A stretch of 64,000 nt of DNA. It comes from Oryzias latipes. Lineage: Eukaryota; Chordata; Actinopteri; Beloniformes; Adrianichthyidae. This document shows positions 49,121 to 60,295 of the stretch, one piece after another (position 1 is the stretch's first letter; each line of letters starts with the position of its first letter). The DNA is taken from NCBI RefSeq assembly GCF_002234675.1, contig NC_019877.2, forward strand, positions 86,001 to 150,000, in the 5' to 3' direction. A program made the position numbers and the translations under genes. The notes under the pieces were generated by a model that was not told the DNA's origin, did not search any database, and saw nothing but the letters and a program-made list of their open reading frames with translations.

Positions 49121-51908
49121 TCCTGCAGGAGCGTCTCTGCCTGCAGCACAGTGGAGACGGCCTTCCATCACGCTCTGCGAGCCGGAAGTCTGCGTTCATC
49201 GCTCTACGGGCGCCGGCCGTCCACGGCGAGCCGCAGGGAGGGACGTGCTGGAGTCGCATGAGGACGCTTACATCCCTTTCATGCGGCGGCAGCGTTTGCT
49301 CTGATTGGACATGCAGCTCTGCTGTTAGGATCCTCATTACAGGATCAACGCTTTCATCTTCAGTTCAAAGTGGCGAGGAGACATGCGGCTGCATTTTAAG
49401 GAGGAAGAGGGGGAGGATGAGGAGGAACAGGGAAACCCAGTGGAGGTTAACAGGGGGTGGGGCCAGACAGGCAATGGTGGCTGCGTTTAAACGGCCAAAC
49501 GGCGATGTTTTAAAGACGGACAAAGGTCTGAGTCAAAAACCCTGACCTCCGTCTGACGGCGACCTTCTCCCGCTGCTCGTGTGCGGCAATGAATCAGACG
49601 CCTCTGAGGCAGGATTATCTGCGGCCGAGGAGAAGGTCACTTCTGCCGGGATTCTGTCAAAAGTGGGTCTTCCATCAACTCAAGGACCCGGGGTTCAAAC
49701 CTGCGAGATGAAAGATGGCGTCACCTGCAGGATGAGCATTCAGGTGTTTTATGCTGCTAAGAACAGCGTTCTGTAAATCAGAGATCACAATGGTTTTTTG
49801 GGGACGAGTCCTTGTTTCCTGAAGAAATTTGATAAAATAAAATAAAAAGGATCATCTTACAGAAAAGAAACGATGCATCATCAGCAAATATGATGTTTTG
49901 ATGATTTGTTTCTAAACCTGACACCATTATTCCTTCAGAAATGCATGTTTTATCCAACCGAACTGTTCATCCGTCCGTCTTCAAAACCCACTTAATCCCA
50001 TTTTGGGTTGCTGGAGCCTATCCCAGCCACTGTTGAGTGAAGGCGGGGTCTATCCTGGATGGTTCATTGGTTCATCTCTACACATTCATCAGGATCACTT
50101 TGAGTGTAGTTTTGGTCAAAGTAGCTTTCATGTTCATTATTTTCTATGATTTTCTGCCTTTTTTGTCTCAACATCCTTGAACATTTTTGTTCTACTGTCT
50201 TTTACAGACATTTCCAACAAAATGTCAACATCGATCAGCGTTTATTATTTATTCATTTGTCTTTTGTTTTATTCGAATATATATATTTACAAAAACAAAC
50301 GTTTATCACAGGCAGCAAACAGCTTTTACGAAGACAAACGGTTGTATTTCATCTGCTTGTCTCAGCAAAGTGATTGTGTTGGATATTATGGGATGTAAAC
50401 TTAGCGAGCTGTCAGCTGTGGGATGAGATGCTGTGTTTGTGTGTGTGCGTGTGTGTGTGTGAGTCATTGGCAGTGGGTGTGTGCAGAGCTGCTTCCCTGT
50501 GAATCGCCGAGCTGAAGACAGAAACAGTTTCCTGATGTTTTTTGGGTAGATGGGAATTCTTGATGATGTCACCGTCCTGCTGCTGAAGGAAGCAGATTCT
50601 GTCCAAAACTTTCACTGAAATGAGGATTTCTCCACCCTCAGCACTGTGGATGTTTGCGGTTGTCGTCCGGGAAGCTCTGGTCTCCAACGGGGAATGTGGC
50701 GTCTCAACATTCCACGGTTGGTTGTTGACGCCGCTCATGGCGTCACGCCGGTTTTGCTCGCCTCAGGGAAACATCCACTGACCTCTCAGGTCAGACGGAG
50801 GTTTGAAAACAAAAGCGGTGTTTCCTCCAGAGACTAGAGGAGGAACTGCAGCTCCAGTAGCCTCACATAACTCCACAGCTGGAGGAAGAATCTTTGAGAA
50901 CCAAACGGCAACGTTTATGATAAACCATCAAACGATCAGAGTAAAATATAAACCATCAGAAATCAGATATTTGGTCTCTGAGCAGAAATTTGGCCTAAAA
51001 TATTTAGGAGAGAAGTAATTAACCCGAAGGGTTTAAGACCTAAAACCTTCTTGTCCTGAACTGTTCCTGCTTCAGACCCACAGAAATGTGTGGGGAAAAA
51101 ACAAGACTCTGACGTTTTAAAGGATAAAATCCTTAAAGAAGAAGATCTTAGCCCAAACGTCTCTGGACGCTCCTGAGATGTTTCCATCGCAGAAACGACT
51201 GACAGGATCACAAAGACGTCTTTAGGTTTCCAGAGAGATCCACCTGAAGGACCAGGGGCCCCAGTGATCAACGTCCTGTAAGGTTTGGGTCTTTTTCCAT
51301 CTGGACCCAAGCAAAGACTTTCAGAGAAAGACTAGCAGAGCAACATTCGGACACGGCGGTGAGAGTGTGATGATGTGGGGCTTTCACGAGTTCTTTCTGT
51401 TGATGGATCCATAAATTCTGTTTTTCTACCTGCTGAAGGAAAACTGTCACCAAGGGGACGAAGAACATAAAAAGTTTCGAGTTCCTGCGATCAAATGAAG
51501 CAGCAAAGAACCCGAGTGAAGTTCCTGACTGCAAACACGCAAACGGACATGAGAACGTCTGAAACCGTCAAACTTTCATCCTGGTTGTCATTTCTTCATA
51601 GAGGTTTTCTAAAAAAATTCTATACAACTAAAATAAATGTTTAACTAAAGTCATTACATTTCCAACAAAAGAGAAGTTTAAGTTCTAAAAGTCTAATTTC
51701 AGAGATTTAAAACGTTCTCAGATTATGGAAGCAAAACTCAACGTTTGAATGCAGCGGTGGATCTGCAGCCACCGCATCCCATAATCTCTTCTTGCAATGA
51801 AATAATGAGCAGAAAGCTGCCACCTCCATGTGAGGAGGCTCCAGATGTGCTGCTGTTTGACAGCAGGAGGCATGATGGGAAAAAACACCCCAGCAGCCAG
51901 TTTGGTTC
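49121..51908. other. Intergenic, relic repeats only
   Basis: At 49990-50075 lies a piece (CCCACTTAATCCCATTTTGG, GAGCCTATCCCAGC, GTGAAGGCGGGG) that I recognise as a common fish LINE/SINE 3' segment. A GT microsatellite lies at 50436-50460. No coding exon recognised. Confidence 0.45.
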
Positions 51909-51925
51909 AACCGCTTGGCCTCCAT

Positions 51926-52146
51926 CTTCCACTTTCGGCTTCTCCCATCAGGGGTCGCCACAGCGAACAAGTCGCATGGTAAATTTGGCAGTGTTTTACG
52001 CCGGATGCCCTTCCTGACGCAACCTTCTCAAACCGGGCTTGGGACCGGCTCAGAGGTAGAGAAGGGAACAGGGAGCAGCCCGGAGTTGAACCCTGGTTTC
52101 ATGGACGGAAGGCGCCGCAAACCAGCACGAGCTAAACCAGCTCCTT
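51926..52146 (-). mobile_element. tRNA-derived SINE, copy 2, with 17-bp target duplication
   Basis: A 221-bp element flanked by identical 17-mers AACCGCTTGGCCTCCAT (51909-51925 and 52147-52163), the signature of LINE-mediated insertion. The minus strand carries the same tRNA-like head and tail as copy 1. Its B box reads GGTTCAACTCC, one substitution from the consensus in copy 1. The exact duplication implies a fairly young insertion. Confidence 0.93.
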
Positions 52147-52198
52147 AACCGCTTGGCCTCCATGTTGGCGCAGAAGTGTCAGCGTGTTAAGGAGCAGC

Positions 52199-53170
52199 TT
52201 TCCTCACTTCCTGCTTCGCTCCCTGTCTCGCTTCCTGCCTCGCTTCCTGCCTCGCTTCCTGTTTAGCTTCCTGCTTCGCTTCCTGCTTCACTTCCTGAGC
52301 TTCCTGCTTCACTTCCTGAGCTTCCTGCTTCACTTCCTGCTTCACTTCCTTCGCTTCCTGCTTCACTTCCTTCGCTTCCTACCTCGCTTCCTGCCTCGCT
52401 TCCTGTTTCACGTCCTGCTTCGCGTCCTGCTTCGCTTCCTGCTTCACTTCCTGAGCTTCCTGCTTCACTTCCTGAGCTTCCTGCTTTGCTTCCTGATTCA
52501 CTTCCTGAGCTTCCTGCTTCACTTCCTGCTTCGCTTCCTGCTTCGCTTCCTGCTTCGCTTCCTGCTTCGCTTCCTGCCTCACTTCCTGCTTCGCTTCCTG
52601 CTTCACTTCCTGCTTCGCTTCCTGCTTCACTTCCTGAGCTTCCTGCCTCACTTCCTTCGCTTCCTGCCTCGCTTCCTGCCTCGCTTCCTGTTTCACGTCC
52701 TGCTTCGCGTCCTGCTTCGCTTCCTGCTTCACTTCCTGAGCTTCCTGCTTCGCTTCCTGATTCACTTCCTGAGCTTCCTGCTTCGCTTCCTGCTTCGCTT
52801 CCTGCCTCGCTTCCTGCCTCACTTCCTGCTTCGCTTCCTGCTTCACTTCCTGCTTCGCTTCCTGCTTCACTTCCTGAGCTTCCTGCTTCACTTCCTTCGC
52901 TTCCTGCCTCGCTTCCTGCCTCACGTCCTGCTTCGCGTCCTGCTGCGCGTCCTGCTTCGCGTCCTGCTTCGCTTCCTGCTTCGCTTCCTGCTTCGCTTCC
53001 TGCTTCACTTCCTGCTTCACTTCCTGCTTCACTTCCTGAGCTTCCTGCTTTGCTTCCTGATTCACTTCCTGAGCTTCCTGCTTCGCTTCCTGCTTCGCTT
53101 CCTGCTTCGCTTCCTGCTTCGCTTCCTGCTTCGCTTCCTGTTTCACTTCCTGCTTCACTTCCTGAGCTTC
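52199..53170 (+). repeat. 12-bp minisatellite, about 80 units
   Basis: Unit CTTCCTGCTTCG (variants CTTCA, CCTCG, CGTCC, and an 18-bp form with CTTCCTGAG). Frames on both strands are open over most of it (LLRF-, EAGS- or KQEA-repeats) because the unit has no stop. Strongly pyrimidine-rich on the plus strand. Confidence 0.95.
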
Positions 53171-55188
53171 GTCTTGCTTCCATGATCTGTTAAACCGAAG
53201 CGCTGTTTGTTCTCATTTGTTGCTGGGTTTAAAGGTTCCCGCTCACAACTTCTGGTCGGGTTCCTTCACCTGAACGTCGGCTTCAGAGGTCAGACTGTCC
53301 CCCAAACGCTGAAGCTGCTGAGCTTCCAGCTCGCCGTCAGTCCGTCTGGATAAAAGCATTGGCCTAATAAATAAACCGTGACGGAAGTGGATTGCTTGGC
53401 TGCTCATCAGAGAGACGTCTCTGCAGCAGAAGGTCAGAGGTCGCGCTGTAACAACCGCCGCGTCCATCATGGCTGATGAATCCTGTCAGAGTGACTTTGC
53501 TGCAGCCGAGGATGGAGATGAACATCGCGGCGCTGAAGCTCGTGTGTCAAAGTCTTCAGGACGAACAAAGCTGCAGTCAGAACCGACACGGGCCAAGAGA
53601 ACCGGTAAACCGATCCTGTTGTTCTGGAGGATGTAGAGGAGGAAGCGCCGCACTGTGCCGCCGTCGTACCGTGACTGACGGCCGGTTTCAGGTGAACGGG
53701 ACAGAAACCGGAGAGGCTTTGGTCTGCGGGGGCCGGCTGACGGGCTCAGGTACGTCCGTCAGTCTTTCCATTCACACCTCGCCATCCTTCAAAGGCCTGC
53801 CCTGCAACCTGATCTCCACCTGAACCAGGGACTCCAAGTCCTCCGAGCTCCTCTTCCACGAAAAGAACAAAATCTTCATCTAGCTTCAGGGAAACCGAGG
53901 AGTCCAGTCGAGTCCTTCAGTGATGTTCTGAAGGGTTCTTATCTCCAGTCTGCGGTGGAGGATCCTTCCCCTCAAGGTTCTGGCCCAAAGACACTAAAGA
54001 GGCCTGGTTCTGAACCCTGAAGTCATCTAAAGGAATTCTGCAGGACCTTTGTTCGGTCAGAACCCCACAGAAACATTCTCACACGGCCAACACACATGCA
54101 GCAGAACCTCAAAGATCCACCAGAACTTCACGGATGCAGCAGAACCTCTCAGATGTAGCAGAGTCAGTCACATTATACATATAGTGGACGGGATTGGCCA
54201 CCATCCCTGTGACTCCGAAAGGGAATAAGCGGAAGAAGATGAATGAATGAAAACACACACACACACAGACCTACACACACACAGACCTACACACACACAG
54301 ACAGCTGAAAGGTTCTGCTGTAGATCTGATCCATGGGTCCATTTTAGCCAGACATCAGGGTTTTACTTTGTGGGCGGAGCTTCTTTATGAATCGCTACAG
54401 AACTTCATGAAGTACAGAAAATCCTCTCCAAGTCGGGTTTAAGGTGCAATAATGTTGGGATTGAGAGCAGCTGTATGTGGATGTTAAAGAAAACAAAGAT
54501 GTTTAGCTCGCCGTCTCCATCGTGGTCCTCATGAAGTCACAGGAACCGACTTCACTGAAGCTTTCATTTGAACGAAAAAGCATTTCTGTAATGACTTTTA
54601 TTTTTAATTATGCCACAGAAATGCTTCCATACACACGTCTGTAGAATGAGCTCCCAGGGAAACCTGCTGTAATTAGGCGTCTCTAATGGAGTCAGGAGAA
54701 CAGAGTTTAGTCACAGTTCTTCTCTCCAGGTCCAGAGGAACACGTGAAGGTCCACTGCCAGGTGTGAAGGCAGAACCGTGGTGAGCCGGGTCAGAATGGA
54801 GGAAGCATGAATGGATGATCAGACGTTTTATGGAGGATCAGACGCAGAAACTCATACTGGCATCCGTATGGCGTCATGGATGAAGTCAGCCACGCCTCCA
54901 GCGCTGTGCCAACACGTGTCAGCTGGAGAACATGGCGGATCTGAGCAAGCAGGTAAAACGTAAGTGACGTAAAGACGGGCGGCGGTCTGCAGGCGTCCAA
55001 TCAGGCGTCCAATCAGGCGTCCGAACAGGCCTCTGGGTGGAACAGCTGAGTAAAAGAACGTTTTTCAATACGACGTTGTCCTTCGCTCAGATAACCGTCT
55101 AAATGATGGTTGTGAAGGCGGAGCTTCTCACGTCTCTCTGGATCCGTGTTTTAAACTGGAAAAATGAAAATTTGACCCCAACGTTTTA
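53171..55188. other. Intergenic between two minisatellites
   Basis: No coding exon recognised; one 115-codon frame (53476-53823) lacks domain or splice support. At about 54190-54252 is a relic ending GGGAATAAGCGGAAGAAG + ATGAATGAATGA, the common 3' tail of fish L2-like elements. A CA-rich repeat lies at 54252-54302. Confidence 0.45.
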
Positions 55189-55245
55189 GTGTTATGTTAT
55201 AAAAAAACTATAAAAAAATCTTTGACAGAACGTTACTCTTCAGAA

Positions 55246-58200
55246 CCTCCTCCTGGTTCTCCTCCTCCCTTTGGTTCTCCTCCTCCCTTTGGTTCTCCTC
55301 CTCCCTTTGGTTCTCCTCCTCCCTGTGGTTCTCCTCCTCCCTGTGGTTCTCCTCCTCCCTTTGGTTCTCCTCCTCCCTGTGGTTCTCCTCCTCCCTTTGG
55401 TTCTCCTCCTCCCTGTGGTTCTCCTCCTCCCTTTGGTTCTCCTCCTCCCTGTGGTTCTCCTCCTCCCTTTGGTTCTCCTCCTCCCTGTGGTTATCCTCCT
55501 CCCTTTGGTTCTCCCCCTCCCTTTGGTTCTCCTCCTCCCTTTGGTTCTCCCCCTCCCTTTGGTTCTCCTCCTGCCTTTGGTTCTCCTACTTCCTGTGGTT
55601 ATCCTCCTCCCTTTGTTTCTCCTCCTCCCTGTGGTTCTCCTCCTCCCTTTGGTTCTCCTCCTCCCTGTGGTTATCCTCCTCCCTGTGGTTCTCCTCCTCC
55701 CTTTGGTTCTCTTCCTTCCTGTGGTTCTCCTCCTCCCTGTGGTTCTCCTCCTCCCTTTGGTTCTCCTCCTTCCTTTGGTTCTCGTCCTCCCTGTGGTTAT
55801 CCTCCTCCCTGTGGTTCTCCTCCTCCCTTTGGTTCTCCTCCTCCCTGTGGTTCTCCTCTTCCCTTTGGTTCTCCTCCTTCCTTTGGTTCTCCTCCTCCCT
55901 GTGGTTATCCTTCTCCCTGTGGTTCTCCTCCTCCCTGTGGTTCTCCTCCTCCCTTTGGTTCACCTCCTTCCTTCCGTTTTTTCCTCCTCCCTGTGGTTCT
56001 TCCCCTCCCTTTGGTTCTCCTCCTTCCTTTGATTTTCCTCTTCCCTGTGGTTCTCCTCCTCCCTTTGGTTTTCCTCCTTCCTTTTGGTTATCCTCCTCCC
56101 TGTGGTTCTCCTCCTCCCTTTGGTTCTCCTCCTCCCTTTGGTTCTCCTCCTCCCTGTGGTTCTCCTCCTCTCTTTTGTTCTCTTCCTTCTTTTGGTTCTC
56201 CTCCTCTCTTTGGTTCTCTTCCTTCTTTTGGTTCTCCTCCTCCCTTTGGTTCTCGTCCTGCCTGTGGTTCTTCTCCTCCCTTTGGTTCTCCTCCTCCCTG
56301 TGGTTCTCCTCCTCCCTTTGGTTCTCCTCCTGACTTTGGTTCTCTTCCTTCCTTTGGTTCTCCTCCTCCCTTTGGTTCTCGTCCTCCCTGTGGTTCTTCT
56401 CCTCCCTTTGGTTCTCGTCCTCCCTGTGGTTCTTCTCCTCCCTTTGATTCTCCTCCTCCCTGTGGTTCTCCTCCTCCCTTTGGTTCTCCTCCTGCCTTTG
56501 GTTCTCCTCCTTCCTGTGGTTATCCTCCTCCCTTTGTTTCTCCTCCTTCCTTTGGTTCTCCTCCTCTCTTTGGTTCTCTTCCTTCCTTTGGTCCTCCTCC
56601 TCCCTTTGGTTCTTCTCCTCCTTTTGGTTCTCCTCCTGCCTTTGGTTCTCCTCCTTCCTGTGGTTACCCTCCTCCCTTTGTTTCTTCTCCTCCCTGTGGT
56701 TCTCCTCCTCCCTGTGGTTCTCCTCCTCCCTGTGGTTCTCCTCCTCCCTTTGGTTCTCCTCCTCCCTTTGGTTCTCCTCCTTTCTTTGGTTCTCCTCCTC
56801 CCTTTGGTTTTCGTCCTCCCTGTGGTTCTTCTCCTCCCTGTGGTTCTCCTCCTCCCTTTGGTTCTCCTCCTCCCTGTGGTTCTCCTCCTGACTTTGGTTC
56901 TCCTCCTCCCTTTGGTTCTCTTCCTTCCTTTGTTTCTCCTCCTCCCTTTGGTTCTCGTCCTCCCTGTGGTTCTTCTCCTCCCTGTGGTTCTCCTCCTCCT
57001 TTTGGTTCTCCTCCTGCCTTTGGTTCTCCTCCTTCCTGTGGTTACCCTCCTCCCTTTGTTTCTTCTCCTCCCTGTGGTTCTCCTCCTCCCTGTGGTTCTC
57101 CTCCTCCCTGTGGTTCTCCTCCTCCCTGTGGTTCTCCTCCTCCCTTTGGTTCTCCTCCTCCCTGTGGTTCTCCTCCTCCCTTTGGTTCTCCTCCTTTCTT
57201 TGGTTCTCCTCCTCCCTTTGGTTTTCGTCCTCCCTGTGGTTCTTCTCCTCCCTGTGGTTCTCCTCCTCCCTTTGGTTCTCCTCCTCCCTGTGGTTCTCCT
57301 CCTGACTTTGGTTCTCCTCCTCCCTTTGGTTCTCTTCCTTCCTTTGTTTCTCCTCCTCCCTTTGGTTCTCGTCCTCCCTGTGGTTCTCCTCCTCCCTTTG
57401 GTTCTCCTCCTCCCTTTGGTTCTCGTCCTCCCTGTGGTTCTCCTCCTCCCTTTGTTTCTCCTCCTCCCTGTGGTTCTCCTCCTCCCTTTGGTTCTCTTCC
57501 TTCCTTTGTTTCTCCTCCTCCCTTTGGTTCTCGTCCTCCCTGTGGTTCTCCTCCTCCCTTTGGTTCTCCTCCTCCCTTTGGTTCTCCTCCTCCCTGTGGT
57601 TCTCCTCCTCCCTTTGGTTCTCCTCCTTTCTTTGGTTCTCCTCCTTCCTTTGGTTCTCCTCCTCCCTTTGGTTCTCGTCCTCCCTGTGGTTCTCCTCCTC
57701 CCTTTGGTTCTCCTCCTCCCTTTGGTTCTCCTCCTCCCTGTGGTTCTCCTCCTCCCTTTGGTTCTCCTCCTTTCTTTGGTTCTCCTCCTTCCTTTGGTTC
57801 TCCTCCTCCCTTTGGTTCTCGTCCTCCCTGTGGTTCTCCTCCTCCCTTTGGTTCTCCTCCTCCCTTTGGTTCTCCTCCTTTCTTTGGTTCTCCTCCTTCC
57901 TTTGGTTCTCCTCCTCCCTTTGGTTCTCGTCCTCCCTGTGGTTCTCCTCCTGACTTTGGTTCTCCTCCTCCCTTTGGTTCTCCTCCTCCCTGTGGTTCTC
58001 CTCCTCCCTTTGGTTCTCCTCCTCCCTGTGGTTCTCCTCCTCCCTGTGGTTCTCCTCCTCCCTTTGTTTCTCCTCCTCCCTTTGGTTCTCGTCCTCCCTT
58101 TGGTTCTCCTCCTGACTTTGGTTCTCCTCCTCCCTTTGGTTCTCCTCCTCCCTGTGGTTCTCCTCCTCCCTTTGGTTCTCCTCCTTTCTTTGGTTCTCCT

Positions 58201-59955
58201 CCTTCCTTTGGTTCTCCTCCTCCCTTTGGTTCTCGTCCTCCCTGTGGTTCTCCTCCTCCCTTTGGTTCTCCTCCTCCCTTTGGTTCTCCTCCTCCCTGTG
58301 GTTCTCCTCCTCCCTTTGGTTCTCCTCCTTTCTTTGGTTCTCCTCCTTCCTTTGGTTCTCCTCCTCCCTTTGGTTCTCGTCCTCCCTGTGGTTCTCGTCC
58401 TCCCTGTGGTTCTCCTCCTCCCTTTGGTTCTCCTCCTCCCTGTGGTTCTCCTCCTCCCTTTGGTTCTCCTCCTTTCTTTGGTTCTCCTCCTTCCTTTGGT
58501 TCTCCTCCTCCCTTTGGTTCTCGTCCTCCCTGTGGTTCTCGTCCTCCCTGTGGTTCTCCTCCTCCCTTTGGTTCTCGTCCTCCCTGTGGTTCTCCTCCTG
58601 ACTTTGGTTCTCCTCCTCCCTTTGGTTCTCCTCCTCCCTGTGGTTCTCCTCCTCCCTTTGGTTCTCCTCCTCCCTGTGGTTCTCCTCCTCCCTGTGGTTC
58701 TCCTCCTCCCTTTGTTTCTCCTCCTCCCTTTGGTTCTCGTCCTCCCTTTGGTTCTCCTCCTGACTTTGGTTCTCCTCCTCCCTTTGGTTCTCCTCCTCCC
58801 TGTGGTTCTCCTCCTCCCTTTGGTTCTCCTCCTTTCTTTGGTTCTCCTCCTTCCTTTGGTTCTCCTCCTCCCTTTGGTTCTCGTCCTCCCTGTGGTTCTC
58901 CTCCTCCCTTTGGTTCTCCTCCTCCCTGTGGTTCTCCTCCTCCCTTTGGTTCTCCTCCTTTCTTTGGTTCTCCTCCTTCCTTTGGTTCTCCTCCTCCCTT
59001 TGGTTCTCGTCCTCCCTGTGGTTCTCGTCCTCCCTGTGGTTCTCCTCCTCCCTTTGGTTCTCCTCCTCCCTTTGGTTCTCCTCCTCCCTGTGGTTCTCCT
59101 CCTCCCTTTGGTTCTCCTCCTTTCTTTGGTTCTCCTCCTTCCTTTGGTTCTCCTCCTCCCTTTGGTTCTCGTCCTCCCTGTGGTTCTCCTCCTCCCTTTG
59201 GTTCTCCTCCTCCCTTTGGTTCTCCTCCTTTCTTTGGTTCTCCTCCTTCCTTTGGTTCTCCTCCTCCCTTTGGTTCTCGTCCTCCCTGTGGTTCTCCTCC
59301 TCCCTTTGGTTCTCCTCCTCCCTTTGGTTCTCCTCCTCCCTGTGGTTCTCCTCCTCCCTTTGGTTCTCCTCCTTTCTTTGGTTCTCCTCCTCCCTTTGGT
59401 TCTCCTCCTCCCTGTGGTTCTCGTCCTCCCTGTGGTTCTCCTCCTCCCTGTGGTTCTCCTCCTCCCTTTGGTTCTCCTCCTTTCTTTGGTTCTCCTCCTT
59501 CCTTTGGTTCTCCTCCTCCCTTTGGTTCTCCTCCTCCCTGTGGTTCTCCTCCTCCCTGTGGTTCTCCTCCTCCCTGTGGTTCTCCTCCTCCCTTTGGTTC
59601 TCCTCCTCCCTGTGGTTCTCCTCCTCCCTTTGGTTCTCCTCCTCCCTTTGGTTCTCCTCCTTTCTTTGGTTCTCCTCCTTCCTTTGGTTCTCCTCGTCCC
59701 TGTGGTTCTCCTCCTCCCTTTGGTTCTCCTCCTCCCTTTGGTTCTCCTCCTTTCTTTGGTTCTCCTCCTTCCTTTGGTTCTCCTCCTCCCTGTGGTTCTC
59801 CTCCTCCCTTTGGTTCTCCTCCTCCCTTTGGTTCTCCTCCTTTCTTTGGTTCTCCTCCTTCCTTTGGTTCTCCTCCTCCCTTTGGTTCTCCTCCTTTCTT
59901 TGGTTCTCCTCCTGACTTTGGTTCTCCTCCTGACTTTGGTTCTCCTCCTGACTTC
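55246..59955 (+). repeat. 18-bp minisatellite array, about 4.7 kb and 260 units
   Basis: Unit TCTCCTCCTCCCTTTGGT, with the main variant TGTGG for TTTGG and rarer TTCTTTGG, GACTTTGG, TCGTCC and CTTCCTTCC forms. Variants occur in ordered 8-unit (144 bp) and 6-unit (108 bp) blocks. Longer segments recur at 378 bp and 648 bp spacing. A frame of 1,607 codons (55189-60012) reads GSPPPF/GSPPPC hexapeptides. A second plus frame reads leucine/valine/proline repeats, and minus frames read EENQREEENHRE and GGGEPKGGGEPQ. Simultaneous openness in several frames is explained by a stop-free 18-mer, so I do not call a gene. Units are 83-89% pyrimidine on the plus strand. Confidence 0.95.
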
Positions 59956-59966
59956 TCTTCAGACTG

Positions 59967-60006
59967 TTGGACCATAACAGCAGCACCTCCTGCTGTTATG
60001 GTCCAA
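59967..60006. repeat. Perfect 17-bp hairpin at the edge of the minisatellite
   Basis: TTGGACCATAACAGCAG (59967-59983) and its exact complement (59990-60006) around the 6-nt loop CACCTC, starting 12 bases after the last 18-bp unit. Confidence 0.92.
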
Positions 60007-60269
60007 AGATGAAGATGATGGATTCACCTCCTCCTCTGCTCCTCACTGTCTCTGTTTGAAGCAGACGGAGAAGGAGAGTTGCCCCCCAGGGCCGGCAGCG
60101 GGGGGGCAGCAGCAGCTTACCGGGGTTTCTGCATGGCGCCGCGTCTGCAGGGGCTCAGCGTCCTCTCCTCTGCAGGAGAGGAGGACGGACGTCTGATGGC
60201 CGTTTGCACCACATGCACCCCCTCCCCCGCAGCCCCCCAGGACAGATTTGCCCCCCTGACTGTTGATTT

Positions 60270-60295
60270 CTGTTTTTAGCAGCTGCTAAAAACAG
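60270..60295. repeat. 26-bp perfect palindrome
   Basis: CTGTTTTTAGCAG (60270-60282) followed immediately by its reverse complement (60283-60295), with no spacer. About 260 bases after the hairpin at the array edge. Confidence 0.92.

Noticed and set aside
49680-49710. Isolated pol III B-box-like GGTTCAAACCT as another SINE
   Set aside because: No A box at the right distance, no tail and no flanking duplication could be found.
51200-51560. Tc1/mariner transposase fragment
   Set aside because: Only a short stretch (GESVMMWGF-like) recalls the Tc1 core, with stops soon after and no other conserved blocks or inverted ends found.
52184-53193. Long Leu/Phe or Glu/Ala/Gly/Ser repeat proteins on both strands
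   Set aside because: Products of the 12-bp minisatellite, which lacks stops in several frames.
53476-53823. 115-codon plus-strand frame as a small gene
   Set aside because: No family resemblance, Kozak context, splice partner or signal that I can identify.
55586-59986. Minus-strand 1,466-codon Glu/Asn/Arg-rich coiled-coil-like frame
   Set aside because: It is the complement of the same minisatellite. The heptad-like look comes from the repeat period, not from a gene.
55189-60012. 1,607-codon frame of GSPPPF/GSPPPC hexapeptides as a structural protein gene
   Set aside because: The frame is created by a stop-free 18-bp tandem unit. Other frames on both strands are equally open, the first codons have no signal or domain, and no promoter or splice evidence accompanies it.
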